Shown here piece after piece: positions 53,935 through 64,000 of a stretch of DNA of 64,000 bases. Every line of letters begins with the position of its first letter. Position 1 is the first letter of the stretch. A program made the position numbers and the translations under genes. The DNA is from Solen grandis (lineage: Eukaryota > Mollusca > Bivalvia > Adapedonta > Solenidae), in NCBI GenBank assembly GCA_021229015.1, contig CM037777.1, positions 28,271,584-28,335,583 on the forward strand, in the 5' to 3' direction. Under the pieces are notes generated by a model. That model was not told the DNA's origin. It saw only the letters and a list, made by a program, of their open reading frames with translations, and ran no database searches.

Positions 53935-54038
53935 GGTGGAATTCGAGCCAGAAGCACAAGGCTCTGCTGAGTGCTTCTGAATTTCGTGCCGAGCAAGGTA
54001 ACATTTATCTATATCAAACACTAACCTGGTATTCTTTT
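53935..54038 (-). repeat. Right terminal inverted repeat of Harbinger element
   Basis: The outer 36-37 bp are identical to the left end. The inner part lacks the CTTAGCGCTAAG palindrome of the left end and carries an extra ~28 bp containing the small inverted repeat AGAAGCAC...GTGCTTCT (53,951-53,979). Confidence 0.85.
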
Positions 54039-54040
54039 TA

Positions 54041-54770
54041 TCCCACAATCTACCTTTTCGAAGACTACTGCATATAAAATAAACTATTGAAAGCTGTAAA
54101 AGTCATTCGTGATCTTTATATAGATCTCCTCTGACGTCAGATGTGCTCATTATTTGACGTCATAATTTAAACATTAAAAAAAATACAAGTAATACCTATA
54201 GATTTCTAAATAACGCGATGGTGGAAGAATTTTTTCTTACTTTCTAATTCCTTCTTTTATTTTTGTTTGTAAACTGATTGATAAAAAAAACACTAGGTAA
54301 GAGTTGAATAATAACTTTATTTTATTCAGTTTTGAAAAACAAACTGCTCCCACGATGCAGGTGCACGAAAATCAGTTGGTATTAGCTCATCTTTATCACA
54401 CAGGTTGTTATCAACAGATTTCACACGTGATGGTGGGATATAAAGCATAATTTATAATATTAAATATATATATTAATTTATAATGGTTTGTGTAAAGCCA
54501 CAGTCTTTCTCAAGATGAAATATTTCATGAAAGTTCATCATATATGTTTCTGTTAGATCTTGATCTTCAGATGACCTGTAAAAGTATGCGTCAAATTGAG
54601 ACAAGCATGACTGTTTATGGACCACTCTTGTAATTGAAAACACAAATAGTCATTTAAAAAGTTGTCTTTGGTATTCCTATACTAATCATTGATTCAAACA
54701 AGAAAGCAGGCAGTCCCTTGTTTGTTATGTCAGTCTAAACAAGTCAATAATTTTGGATTTTTATTTTCAG
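54041..54770. other. Intron-like flank right of the Harbinger element
   Basis: AT-rich, no ORF or repeat family recognised. On the gene model this is the 3' half of the intron invaded by the Harbinger element. Confidence 0.5.
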
Positions 54771-54933
54771 GTGGATCACTGGCCATGGGTCAGATTCTTT
54801 TCCAAGGCTAAAAAGGGGGTCTTTTGGACTTTAAATGATGTCCAGCACACAGTCCTTGCAGCTGATGTAAACAGTGTTCTGCAACCTCCAGACATTACAA
54901 TGTGTGGAACAAGGGTTATGTACAGCTTCCCAG
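54771..54933 (+). CDS. C-terminal exon 2 of the DDE-like/OTU gene (inferred)
   Basis: Acceptor TTTTATTTTCAG and donor CAG|GTATAA bound an open 163 nt exon starting in phase 0: VDHWPWVRFFSKAKKGVFWT, LNDVQHTVLAADVNSVLQPP and DITMCGTRVMYSFP. The pattern of a Lys/aromatic '..W' segment, a 'dV' helix and a 'PP' turn resembles the end of the same protein family. The phase matches the exon ending at 34,441. The link across 20 kb is inference; as an alternative this is an exon of an unrelated gene. Confidence 0.5.
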
Positions 54934-55256
54934 GTATAAATCTTTTTTTTTCTTTTTGAGACCTTTTAGTCCCGTTTACTTCCCGTAACATGTGTTACCT
55001 GGGTCGGGGATCCCCAGGTGACACTTACAACAATATCTATTTATGATAAAGTATACATGTATGAAATATATAATGAATCAAAGAACCTTCATCATCATGG
55101 TGAATATAAGCATTTAAACAAAACATGCAAGCATACAAATGACAAAACATAAAAATAAACGAGAAGGGTATAATTCTTATCTGGCAGGTCTTACCATATT
55201 GATACTCTGTTAAAAATTTCACAGACATTTGGTATATCCATGTGCATAAACCATGA

Positions 55257-55299
<43 letters not shown>

Positions 55300-55327
55300 T
55301 GCTTATCTTCTGTTAATAATGTTTCAG

Positions 55328-55341
55328 AGCAGAGCAAATAG
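55328..55341 (+). CDS. Last coding exon piece of the DDE-like/OTU gene (inferred)
   Basis: After acceptor AATGTTTCAG the split codon gives EQSK and then TAG at 55,339-55,341, a tidy end for the protein. A second frame through 55,328-55,522 is open (about 64 codons) but does not fit the phase. Between this and the previous exon are a short repeat and a (TA)n tract at 55,258-55,296. Confidence 0.4.
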
Positions 55342-55840
55342 GAACTTCCCCGGCTGTGACACGGCCCAGGCTTCTATGACCCTCCTTGCAGCTGCGCTTC
55401 AGTTTTTATTATATACCAGTAACTATTCTGGAGCAGATACATACAATTCATGTAACGCAAATCACACACGACAGATCAAAATTCCGTATTACCACTTGAG
55501 TCAAATACGGTCACATATTTGAAATAATCACATGATTTAAGCCATGCCCATACCGACTATTTTCGGCAAACTATCAATGATATTTTCCCATATAAGTAAC
55601 AAAATGTGATTAATCATATCACGCAATTTCTTTCTTCAAAGAAGAAAATATATTTAATTATTCGCATTTTATGACGGTTTAAGTAAAACTTGTAAAGAAG
55701 AATGCAAATGGCATTCGAAATTTTGAAAATATACAATGAAATAATATGACGTCAAGTACAGAAACAATTGATGTCATTTTGATCGTCATGTGTAGACGTG
55801 AGACGTGACTTTATTCAAGAATTTATTAAACCGCCATTCA

Positions 55841-56083
55841 TTAACCCTTTACCTGATACAGGGATCCATAAAAAAACCTATGCAAACAGCATAAAATCAG
55901 ATCAGCCTGTGAGTAACTCGCAGGCTGATCAGGTTTAATGCTGTTCGCTGCTCTTCAATCGATTGGAAATAAGGTTTTTACCATTAAATTTTGTGCGATT
56001 TAACTGTGGCTTTCTGCAGATTATGCTTTACATGGTAACCTACTGAAGGTGCTTAAAAGCATCTATATCAGGTAAAGGGTTAA
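55841..56083. mobile_element. 243 bp MITE
   Basis: TTAACCCTTTACCTGATA at the left is the exact reverse complement of TATCAGGTAAAGGGTTAA at the right. Inside, 'gatcagcctgtgagtaactc' and 'gcaggctgatcaggtttaat' form a second hairpin. I know this family as very common in bivalves. TTAA at both ends may be the target duplication. Confidence 0.85.
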
Positions 56084-56182
56084 AGAAAGTGAAAAAACAA
56101 CATTATGTTTTATGCTTAAATAAAGGCGAAATTAAACGTGTTTCTGTTTCTTTCACAAACATATAGTTACAGATATATAATA

Positions 56183-56349
56183 AAAGGAATATTATAATGC
56201 AGGGGCGATCTGACAGGGTGTATTTATTTCTCGTTGCGTATGAAAATTTGCATCTAGCTTGACCTTTGGTCTCGCTAGATACCAACGTTTCCCACACAAC
56301 TCAAAATCAAATACAACCTGTCAGATCACCCCAGCATTATAATATTCAG
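56183..56349. mobile_element. 167 bp MITE / hairpin element
   Basis: GAATATTATAATGCAGGGGC at 56,187 is matched inverted by GAATATTATAATGCTGGGGT read from 56,347. The 31 bp arms differ at two positions. No coding sequence; the flanking ORFs run through it by chance. Confidence 0.75.
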
Positions 56350-57640
56350 TATTTATATGCCCCTGGAGGCAGTCGTATATTGGCATCATCTCCGTCTGTC
56401 CATCGCAATCTGGATTCGTGGACAGTGACCAGAGTGATGAATCAAACCTGGAAACCCTCATTCCAGAGTCTTGATGCTCTTCTAACTGTAAAAGACACTT
56501 GGTCCTGTTCACTTCAGCTGAAAAACACTTAAGCCTAGCACAATACAACACACAACATGCGGAGGATGCTATGCTGGCAACTATGTCTGTGTCCTGTTAC
56601 ACCCATTATTTGGTAACATGCATAATTCTGAATATTCAGCCTGCAGCATCATTTTCCTCCTTATGGCACGAAGTAATGTACAAGTGCTTTATGCTTTAGT
56701 TGGAATGAACTTGATTGGTAAAACAAAATAATCAAATTTTTGAGTGTTTGTTTGAGGTTCGTGTTCCACTAGGCAGTTGGTCCCTGGCGGGCAAATCTAT
56801 ATTTGGAACATAAGAATCTAATGCGCATGCGTTACGAATATGCCGTACGGAGACCACCGAGATAAAGTTTAATAGTCGCCATTTTTGAAATGGAACCGTA
56901 TTTTGACTTTGAAAAAACTCGGCGCCTGGAAGCAGTGAGTAAGGTAGGCATGATGTTGTGCTGAAATCTTGTTTCCAAAATAGACCCTATAGTTAACTAT
57001 GTACACTCTTAAAGCATTGTTTAAGATAAGTCAAATATTGGATGTGCCGACTTCGACAATATGCAGGTTGGTGAATCGTATAGACCATACGACGATTTTT
57101 ACGGCTTATTTATGAAGCTTACGCAAATATTTGAATTGAATTTAAACATACATAAGACTAAAACTGCTTCAAAGTTTTTTTGTTTTTTTTTTTGACATGT
57201 TAACATCATTGAATAAAGTAAGTTAAAATGTTGCCGATAATGTCATAGGTTTTCGCGGATTTTGTAAAACTAATTTTAACCAAATATTAGAATATGACAA
57301 GTAGACTATTAGCATTTCCAAAAATTATTTAATCTCAATGTTAACCAAATGAACAGAAAGTGACACTGGTGACGTAAAGGGAAATTAAATGTCTTTTAAG
57401 TACTTGCAGTTGAAGGAGGGGTCATGTCTGGGGAAATGCTATCATGTTTGGTTCAGCATCAATCAACAACGGAAAGAAAAGACTTAATATTGATTTGTTA
57501 ATGTCATACCTATATTCAATACCGCACTCTTTGACACACTGGGAATTATTGGTAGTGGTGAAGACTTGTGACAAAATGTCACAAAATTCTTTATAGTTAA
57601 TTGCATGATACTCAGATAGCACTGTCTAGCAAAATGTTCT
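56350..57640. other. Intergenic DNA with a possible isolated first exon
   Basis: The frames at 56,266-56,551 are not recognised. At 56,890 an ATG opens MEPYFDFEKTRRLEAVSK directly followed by a GTAGGC donor (56,944). This has the form of a first coding exon, but no partner exon was found. The rest is AT-rich. Confidence 0.35.
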
Positions 57641-57836
57641 TCCGGTACCCTATTTACCAGTCGTTCAAAGCAGTTTTCCAGAGCTTGTTCCCGTTATTCT
57701 GATCTGTTCATCTTTCTGCGACCAACAGAGAAGCAAAGACATATTCACCAGGCTGCATATGTCTGTGTGAGAAGGAACCTGCTTGACTATGACATCAGCG
57801 ATGCGGGAGTAAAAAGTTGCTTTCTTGCTCGATGGT
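57641..57836 (-). repeat. Inverted exon-like repeat, left arm
   Basis: On the minus strand it reads SSKKATFYSRIADVIVKQ followed by a GTTCCT donor-like site, and later 'gttggtcgcagaaagatgaa' and 'gggaacaagctctggaaaac'. The same blocks in the opposite orientation are at 60,168-60,312. It carries about 45 bp absent from the right arm. Not recognised as a known gene or element. Confidence 0.6.
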
Positions 57837-60140
57837 ACAATATAGCCGCCATGGGCTGGCGATAATTAATATTTATAATGAAAACTCAATTTAATGCAAA
57901 TTATGATACTGATAAATATTGAAGCTCTTTACTGTAGTGTGCAGTGAAAATCAAGATTTGGATCAAATGTATGTACATGCATCAATCTCATCCAAACAGG
58001 AGATGGTCTGTGATAGCTGGTATATATAAATATATGATGTAAATCACATAAATATATGATCCCAATTAATATTTTGAATGAATAGAGTAACCTGTAGCAT
58101 GCCATACTATATTAACAGAATGTCATTAGGTTTTGCTGGGGGTTTCATTTTTGCATAACTTCATAATAGCTTCCCCTCCCCCACTTACTAGAAAATCATG
58201 CATTTTTTTTCTCACTTGATAGGCTAGGAGGGCAGCTTTCCCAGTTCCTTAAAAAATAAATGCTTATTGGGTGTATCATGTTTAACACAATCATGTTATT
58301 GGGATTTGGAAATAAAATAAAATATTAACAAAAATTGATGCCTTATACTTTCCTCTAGTTGGCCATCATGGTATGATTTTCACCTCCCGAAAGGCCCGTC
58401 ATTATTTCCACTAGAAGTGAAGAAAAATATCTATGGTAGCTCCCTGCTTTGCACTCAGTTGAGCCTTTTTTTTCCCTTTTACAATAAAGGCCAATATATT
58501 CTTTGATTTCCTATTTGCAAAAAGGGTCTTTTTTCCCCCCAGATATTGTTTAAATAATTTTTTAAAAATACAATGCTGAAATTCCCAATATGTTGACATG
58601 TTATTCCACCAAAATCTATTTCTCATGTCTGATTAATAAAACATTATACCTATAAATTTTCTGGCTCAAATATATGCAAATATGAGGCACAAATACAACT
58701 CAACAAATTAAAATTCCATATTATGTCAGTGAGCTGGGAACCACAGGTTGGAACTGTATCACGGTAAACGACAAAATTATTGAAAATTTGAGTTTGTACT
58801 CTTTCTTTTCTGTTATACTGAAACAAACAAAGTACTGGTTTTATTAAGTATCAAAAAATGTTCAGATCCCCACTAAACCATATATATTCTTGTTCCTCAT
58901 GATTGGACAGATTGAATGGTACTACTAGTACTTTGGTGTCACCCAGGGGTAAGGCCCCATCCCCTCAATTTCACTTATGACCTTTTATCTCAAAACTGTT
59001 CAGATCCCAACCTATAAATCATATATTCTTGTTCCTCATGATGAGACGGATTGAATTGTACTTCTTTATTGTCCCGGGGGGGGGGGGGGTTGTCACAAAG
59101 GGATCTGGCCCCACCCTGTCAGTTTTTGTTTCAACGATCAACGTGATTTGGGTTATTCGAATACAGGTCTTATTTGAAATAAAACGCAAATCCCTGGGAT
59201 TTCGAATAGCCGGGGTTCGACTGTATTTCCGTTATTCTCATTTTTTTTAGCTCGTCTGTTTTAAAGAAAAAGTCATGCTATTATGATTGCTGGGTTGTTG
59301 TCGTCATTGGCATCATGCAAAAACTTTAATTAATGCAGCCCATTACTCTATACTTTTAAAGGTATCAACACCAAACTTGGAATACTTTATAATCATGACA
59401 AAGCACAGTTGTAGGTGGGGCCTTTCATGTGAGGAAGCCTTCCAGCTGGCTTGTTGTAGGTGGGTCACTGGTTCTACCTAGATTCCTTCATGCATTTGGG
59501 GTCTTCCTCCACCTGTAATTAACTGGACTTCACTTTATGACTGAAATATTGTTGCAGCGATGGTAAACTCCAAAAAAAAAAAAAAATCAATCTTAATTAC
59601 CGGCAAGGAATAATTTATGAAGGAACACAATTGTTGATGGCCGACCTTGGAACTTTTGATTGATCAATCGTTGATTATATTTAATCATCATTTTATCTCT
59701 TATTTAGACAGTTATTAACCCAGGGAAAAGTGTTAAACATGTACTAATTCTAGGTTGCCTATGTGAGGCTTATGTCATAACTCATATACAAAACAAAACA
59801 AAAAAAATGGAAAAAGTATGCTTCACTTATTTTCACCAACTGGAAAATTTTAGCACCAGATTCTTTTTTTAAAAAAATCGCAAATAGTGTCATTGGCAAT
59901 GTACACTGGATGCCCTGTATCTGGGTGACATTTCTTATGTTTAATTTATAGAATGTGAACAGACTCATGCGATTATATTAAACATGATGTAGATGACATG
60001 GTCATCATTTCCGTATTATTATAGTCTTCCAAACAAAATTCGAGAGTTACTGTTTTTTGTCCGTTTCTTATTTTTCTTCTCAAATTTTGTCCGGATCCTC
60101 ATCTAAAAACCAAACTTTGGACAAAAAGTAGAGTCTTATT
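57837..60140. other. Spacer between inverted repeats
   Basis: AT-rich DNA with a near-duplicate pair at about 58,853-58,960 and 58,985-59,060 ('catatattcttgttcctcat'), a poly-G tract at 59,079-59,091, and a SINE family B copy. No gene seen. Confidence 0.55.
59415..59570 (+). mobile_element. SINE family B copy (sense)
   Basis: 'catgtgaggaagccttccag' is followed by 'ctggcttgttgtaggtgggt', 'catttggggtcttcctccac', 'ctgtaattaactggactt', then 'atgactgaaatattgttgca' and a poly-A tail. The tRNA-like head is missing, so it is 5'-truncated. Confidence 0.75.
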
Positions 60141-60149
60141 AATGCCGGC

Positions 60150-60312
60150 CAAGAGTAGAGATATTATACCATTGAGCAAGAAAGCAACTTTTTACTCCCA
60201 CAGCGCTGACGTAATTTATAGAAAAGCAGATTCCTTCTCAGTTGGTCGCAGAAAGAGATACAGATTACCTGGAACAAGCTCTGGGGAAACTTCTTTGAAC
60301 ACTGGGAAATCT
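60150..60312 (+). repeat. Inverted exon-like repeat, right arm
   Basis: It reads LSKKATFYSHSADVIYRKAD, SFSVGRRKRYRLPGTSSGET and SLNTGKSGLC in a 60-codon open frame from 60,142. The peptide SKKATFYS..ADVI is shared with the left arm on the opposite strand, so the frame was probably coding before duplication. Confidence 0.6.
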
Positions 60313-62064
60313 GGACTGTGTTAAACTTAAAGGCTACAAGAAGTACATGTTGCCAGACTGGTAGTCACATAATTGGGCAGATTCGATTGGAATACACCCC
60401 TTGGTTCCTTGCGTTGCCTATTCAACTTCTCAATTATGCGTAGCTAATAATTCTGTCATTGACAAGGAGTAACTTCATAGCTTCAAGTACATTCCTCAAG
60501 AAAACTGCATAAATTCTGTTCGATACAAGTCTACAGCTAGGTGCATAAAAAGGGAAATATCAAACTTACGTCACTTATATCCATGCTATAAGTGATCAAT
60601 CAACACCTGATTAATGTATGTACAGCAGTTATTAATTAAGCTTCCTATTTCACATGAATGGGGAATCAGAATATTTCTAATATCAGCTTTAATAACAACC
60701 TATCCTTCAACTTCAGGTACTTCGGCATATAATTTCCCTTTACGCCACAGTGTAACTTTCTGTTCACTTGACTTTCGGTGATCGTAAGCAATGCTAATAC
60801 TTGTAAAAAGATATGTTCACGCCTTTTGGATTTTCCAAGATGGCTGCCACTTTTTAAAATGGCTGCCATAGAACATGAAAAAAACAACAACAATATATGG
60901 CCAAGTGCAAATAAAGTGTGACATTAAGGTCCAAAATTGAACTGCTGTTGAGACTGCTTTTGCTAGTTCTTTTTCATAGTACATATATTGAAAAACGCAG
61001 AAAGTATGCTTTTTTTTAAACAGATGCAGCTTTCTTAAAAATATATTGATTTTAGACAGAACTAAGATGGGTTTTTTTACACTTCATAAAGTATGTTTAA
61101 ATTTGAAAACTGTTACGTAAACCATTGGGTTTGACAATATTTTTTCATTATATATTAGGCAAGGGCATGTGACAAACTTTCAAGCTATATTTCATTTAGA
61201 TTAACTACATTCTTGAAAAAATATGGCAATTTGATGCCAGGAAAAGTAACAATACAAAGAAACACACCTTGAATAATTTTTATTCTTAGATTGTAATTGA
61301 ACATTTACTTAAAATGAATATTTGAAATAAAAACTTTATCAAATTCCTTCAAAATAAAACCAACCTGGCTTTGATACTCAAAGGCATTACTTAGCATCAT
61401 CCAAACCAAAAATGTAGCGAAATTTCTGTTTAACCGTTCTGGTTGGGACATATTACACTTCTTGTTTTTAAGGCTGAATTGTAAATCGTAACAAGCCTTA
61501 TGTTGTTTCATTTCACCATTAATTTAATATATGATGTTCAAAGTCTTCAAATACATTGAAATTGTCACAAAGCAACACTGATAGTTATGGCACAAGTCTT
61601 CTTGTAGATCTATGTTAATTGCAGCAATAAGTAAGACACTATTCACAATAAATGTTTAATTCACACATAATAATTCCAGCTCAGATCTTTACAGTAGTAA
61701 GCAAAATCATTTCTAGATCAGAACAACTACTTTGAAATAAGATTTTGATTCTGATTCCAGTACACTTTGTAATTTAAAGTACATTAATTACCGTTATGGT
61801 TGGGACAATTTATATGCCTAAATATTTAGGCAAAAATATCTTCTTCTCAGAAACCACAAAGCCTGGAGTTAAGATGTTTACAAGTGGATCTCTGTTCAAA
61901 CCATGGCCCTGGTGTCCAAATTGACCCAACCTCATGGCTCATTTGATTTTACATACACCTAAATTAGAGCTAAGACTTTCAAAATTTGGATGGCAGGTAG
62001 AGTTTTTCTGTGGAGCTTAGATGATCTTGCTGTACTCAGGTATATGTATTCATTAGGACTTATA
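60313..62064. other. AT-rich intergenic DNA before gap
   Basis: No supported gene or repeat family. Two 'atggctgcca' motifs occur near 60,840 and 60,859. Confidence 0.5.
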
Positions 62065-62164
62065 NNNNNNNNNNNNNNNNNNNNNNNNNNNNNNNNNNNN
62101 NNNNNNNNNNNNNNNNNNNNNNNNNNNNNNNNNNNNNNNNNNNNNNNNNNNNNNNNNNNNNNNN
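62065..62164. other. Assembly gap (100 N)
   Basis: Exactly 100 N, a placeholder for unknown length. Downstream exons of the fasciclin gene may be hidden here. 62,165-62,423 is AT-rich intron-like sequence. Confidence 0.99.
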
Positions 62165-62423
62165 GCCGTCATTATCTTTATATATTAAGGTTGGACATCA
62201 TGTCAGATATCACAGTATTTTTAAAATTACTTAAAAAATGAATACAGTGTACGTTGAATTACACGTATTCAGTTGTATATTTTTAATTAATGATTATATT
62301 TTTTTATATTCATTAGCAATAATATGTGCTAATATATATATTTAAAGAAATATATGAAATTTTCTCAAGAAAATAAAAAAAAGAGATAAACGTTTTGAGT
62401 TACTAATTCATTACACTACTAAC

Positions 62424-62610
62424 CTTTCAGTTCATTTGCAATTCCAGCCTTTTGAACAAAGCTAAGCAGGGTGCTTACGGCACTAGTTTTTGCAACAATG
62501 TCGACAATGTCGCCCTCTGGTGGCATCATGACGGTGTCGATCGTGTGGATGACGCCATTAGAGGCGTCCTTGTCAAAGGCTGTGATTGTGGATCCCTGAA
62601 TTGTGACGAC
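62424..62610 (-). CDS. FAS1 gene exon (end of one domain, start of next)
   Basis: Acceptor TTTTTGTAG and donor AAG|GTTAGT. It reads VVTIQGSTITAFDKDASNGV and IHTIDTVMMPPEGDIVDIVA, in which NGVIHTID-x-V is the conserved H2/end motif of the fasciclin domain. KTSAVSTLLSFVQKAGIANE with LK then opens the next domain. The frame follows exactly from the exon at 62,949. FAS1 proteins are secreted or membrane-anchored adhesion molecules. The exon is intact with clean splice sites, so this looks like a functional host gene. Confidence 0.93.
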
Positions 62611-62948
62611 CTACAAAAACAATTACGTTACAAGCCTCTATATATAACACGGGCATCTTTATAACTTACCGGTATAACACATTTTTTTTTCAGTATGCAA
62701 TTTCTATTCATAAGAGTATACTATTGTGTAATGTATTCATGTAAATAAAGAACAGGTTTTGTAAGTCTTTTAAACTTCCCATACATATTTAAAAGTATAT
62801 TTACTTCATTAAGTCAAACTGGTTATGAACATGAAATAGGATTGTTTAACTCAAAGAAAAAAGATGCCGTTTATATGCTGATGTGCCTAAGAAAGTGTAT
62901 ATAAGTAAATTAAACACTGTTCTGTATCTTATCTCTAGGGATACTTAC

Positions 62949-63163
62949 ATTGTTGTGGTTGTAGATGTTGAATCTGACCTTGTCACCGGTCAATGTTGCC
63001 AGCTGAAGCTCGTTGCTGGCGTCCTTAGAGTGGATCGAACCCGCGACCACGTGGTACTTGAGGACGTTGGCGAGGGCAGTTGCGTCGTTACCGAGGGCAG
63101 TCAATGTGGCCTGGGGCAGCTTGGAGAAGGCGGCGTTGGTTGGGGCGAAGATGGTAAAGGTCC
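62949..63163 (-). CDS. FAS1 gene exon (fasciclin domain core)
   Basis: Acceptor AATGTTTCAG and donor AAT|GTAAGT. It reads GTFTIFAPTNAAFSKLPQAT, LTALGNDATALANVLKYHVV and AGSIHSKDASNELQLATLTG, the H1 motif (TIFAPTNAAF) and YH(V) region of a fasciclin domain. The exon on its right supplies the start of this domain and the one on its left the end, so one FAS1 domain is spread over three exons. The codon use is GC-richer than the surrounding intergenic DNA. Confidence 0.95.
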
Positions 63164-63893
63164 CTGAAACATTTATTTGATTTTTTTCCAGACAAAAGAT
63201 TCCGTAATAAATTACCAAAATAACGATACTGCAGAACCCCAACTCATGTGCATACCTCATTGTGAAATGTAGCATAAAGAATAGAAAAATACAATATCTG
63301 AAGTCCAACGTAAGTTATTGTGAAGATACGTGCGAATTAATAATTGTACTAGCTGCAATAAGAGTGCCCAACCCCGACTGTTCTGTTCAGGGCAAGGTCA
63401 AGGTTTTGTTAACAGTCACACTGGACATTCAAAAGCAACATTATGTAAGTCAGTAGCTAGCCTGCAGCAACAATAGCAACAACCAGGAGTGCAAGTGGTT
63501 TCACTTATTCACAATTTGCCATACCATTCATGATTTTATGAGGTTATAATCAACATGTCTAATCGGTCATACATGTTTGTTTCAACTTATTTATGTTAAA
63601 ATAAGAACATAATAAGTTTTAACTAACATGTATCAACGGTATCCCCAAACAATGTCTTACTATAACACATGTAACATGAACGATATTAGGGTGAGAAGTT
63701 TATAAACGGAAATTTTCATATTTGTAATGACATATAAGCACTGCGGTAACGCTGCTTAAATATTTCCTCTCTTAATTTCCAGAGCGTTTGGAAAGTACAA
63801 TTATTAAAAAGGTTAAACGCATAAAACAACAACAACAAAAAAAAAACAACAACAAAAAAAAAAAAACAAAAAAAAAAACGAAAGAGCACCAAC

Positions 63894-64000
63894 CTGAGTT
63901 AATAGCGTTGACAAGGCCCGCCTTTGTGACCAGACTGACCAGTGTTGACTCGTTAGGGTCGTTGGCAAGGAGCTCAACTGTTGTCGCGGCAAAGCACGTG
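63894..64000 (-). CDS. FAS1 gene exon, cut by right window edge
   Basis: It reads TVELLANDPNESTLVSLVTK and AGLVNAINS up to the donor CAG|GTTGGT. This is the first helix of the fasciclin domain completed by the next exon. The 5' end is outside the window, so the signal peptide cannot be judged. The intron to 63,163 contains an A/C-rich low-complexity stretch at 63,823-63,880. Confidence 0.9.

Larger units (their letters stand above)
34823..54038. mobile_element. PIF/Harbinger DNA transposon (19.2 kb, with nested element)
   Basis: The termini are inverted repeats: 37 bp match perfectly between 34,822-34,858 and 54,003-54,039 (outer bases AAAAAGAATACCAGGTTAG). They are continued by a diverged inner part, TTGCGAGGC.. 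and TCAGGCCCGAATTCCACC on the left against TCTGGCTCGAATTCCACC on the right. TTA occurs on both outer sides (34,820-34,822; 54,038-54,040, allowing one base of slip in the A-run), fitting the 3-bp duplication of Harbinger elements. Inside are the two expected genes: a DDE transposase on + and a Myb/SANT-like protein on -. Subtracting the nested 9.7 kb element leaves about 9.5 kb. It sits in an intron of the DDE-like/OTU gene. Confidence 0.8.

Noticed and set aside
55328..55522. Open frame SRANRNFPGCDTAQASMTLL... as a coding exon
   Set aside because: It does not fit the phase of the preceding exon, and no family is recognised; more likely 3' untranslated sequence.

Overview
This window reads as nuclear DNA of an invertebrate, most likely a bivalve mollusc. 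It is AT-rich, has spliced genes with GT-AG introns, contains two 100-base assembly gaps, and is crowded with repeats of the kind I know from clam, mussel and oyster genomes (tRNA-derived SINEs, 'tatgcccccacc' hairpin repeats, long '...gaccttgacctt...' repeats, and repeats ending in a GCTCACCT...AGGTGAGC hairpin). The species assignment is an inference. Nearly everything is mobile DNA, mostly decayed and nested. The only ordinary host gene I can support is a fasciclin-domain gene at the far right.

Layout, left to right. Positions 1-10,880 hold a decayed Ty3/gypsy retrotransposon pol (protease, reverse transcriptase, RNase H, integrase). It is cut by a repeat cluster at about 1,771-3,000 and by a 5.7 kb foldback-like element (3,468-9,164). 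The arms of that element are inverted tandem arrays of a ~21 bp unit, and 11 bp of pol is duplicated at its two ends. A solo LTR and SINEs sit inside it. Positions 12,672-13,318 hold an antisense RNase H relic of a non-LTR retrotransposon. Positions 14,029-21,581 hold a broken protein-primed-type family B DNA polymerase with N-terminal zinc fingers (Polinton/Maverick-like), split by a 2.2 kb Helitron-like tandem repeat element. Positions 22,557-24,240 carry unrecognised or relic ORFs.

Positions 25,311-55,341 are the most interesting part. A multi-exon gene encodes a basic N-terminus, a DDE-transposase-like core, a cysteine/lysine linker and an OTU-type protease domain. These are followed by four tandem exon-intron modules of Pro/Ser/Glu-rich repeats and a small C-terminal domain. 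The main exon is present twice in tandem (25,311-28,943 and 28,944-32,823) with shared frameshifts. The intron before the last coding exons is occupied by a 19.2 kb PIF/Harbinger transposon (34,823-54,038), which carries a broken transposase on + and an apparently intact Myb/SANT-like gene on -. The Harbinger transposase intron in turn contains a 9.7 kb DNA transposon (35,932-45,664) with a DDE_Tnp_4-like, SWIM-containing transposase. That element contains two MITEs. Splice phases agree across most of these junctions, which is the main support for the nested model.

Positions 55,341-62,400 are intergenic, with two MITEs, SINE copies and a pair of inverted exon-like repeats. Positions 62,424-64,000 hold three exons of a fasciclin (FAS1) gene on the minus strand, running off the right edge. 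No RNA genes, CRISPR arrays or bacterial-type features were seen.
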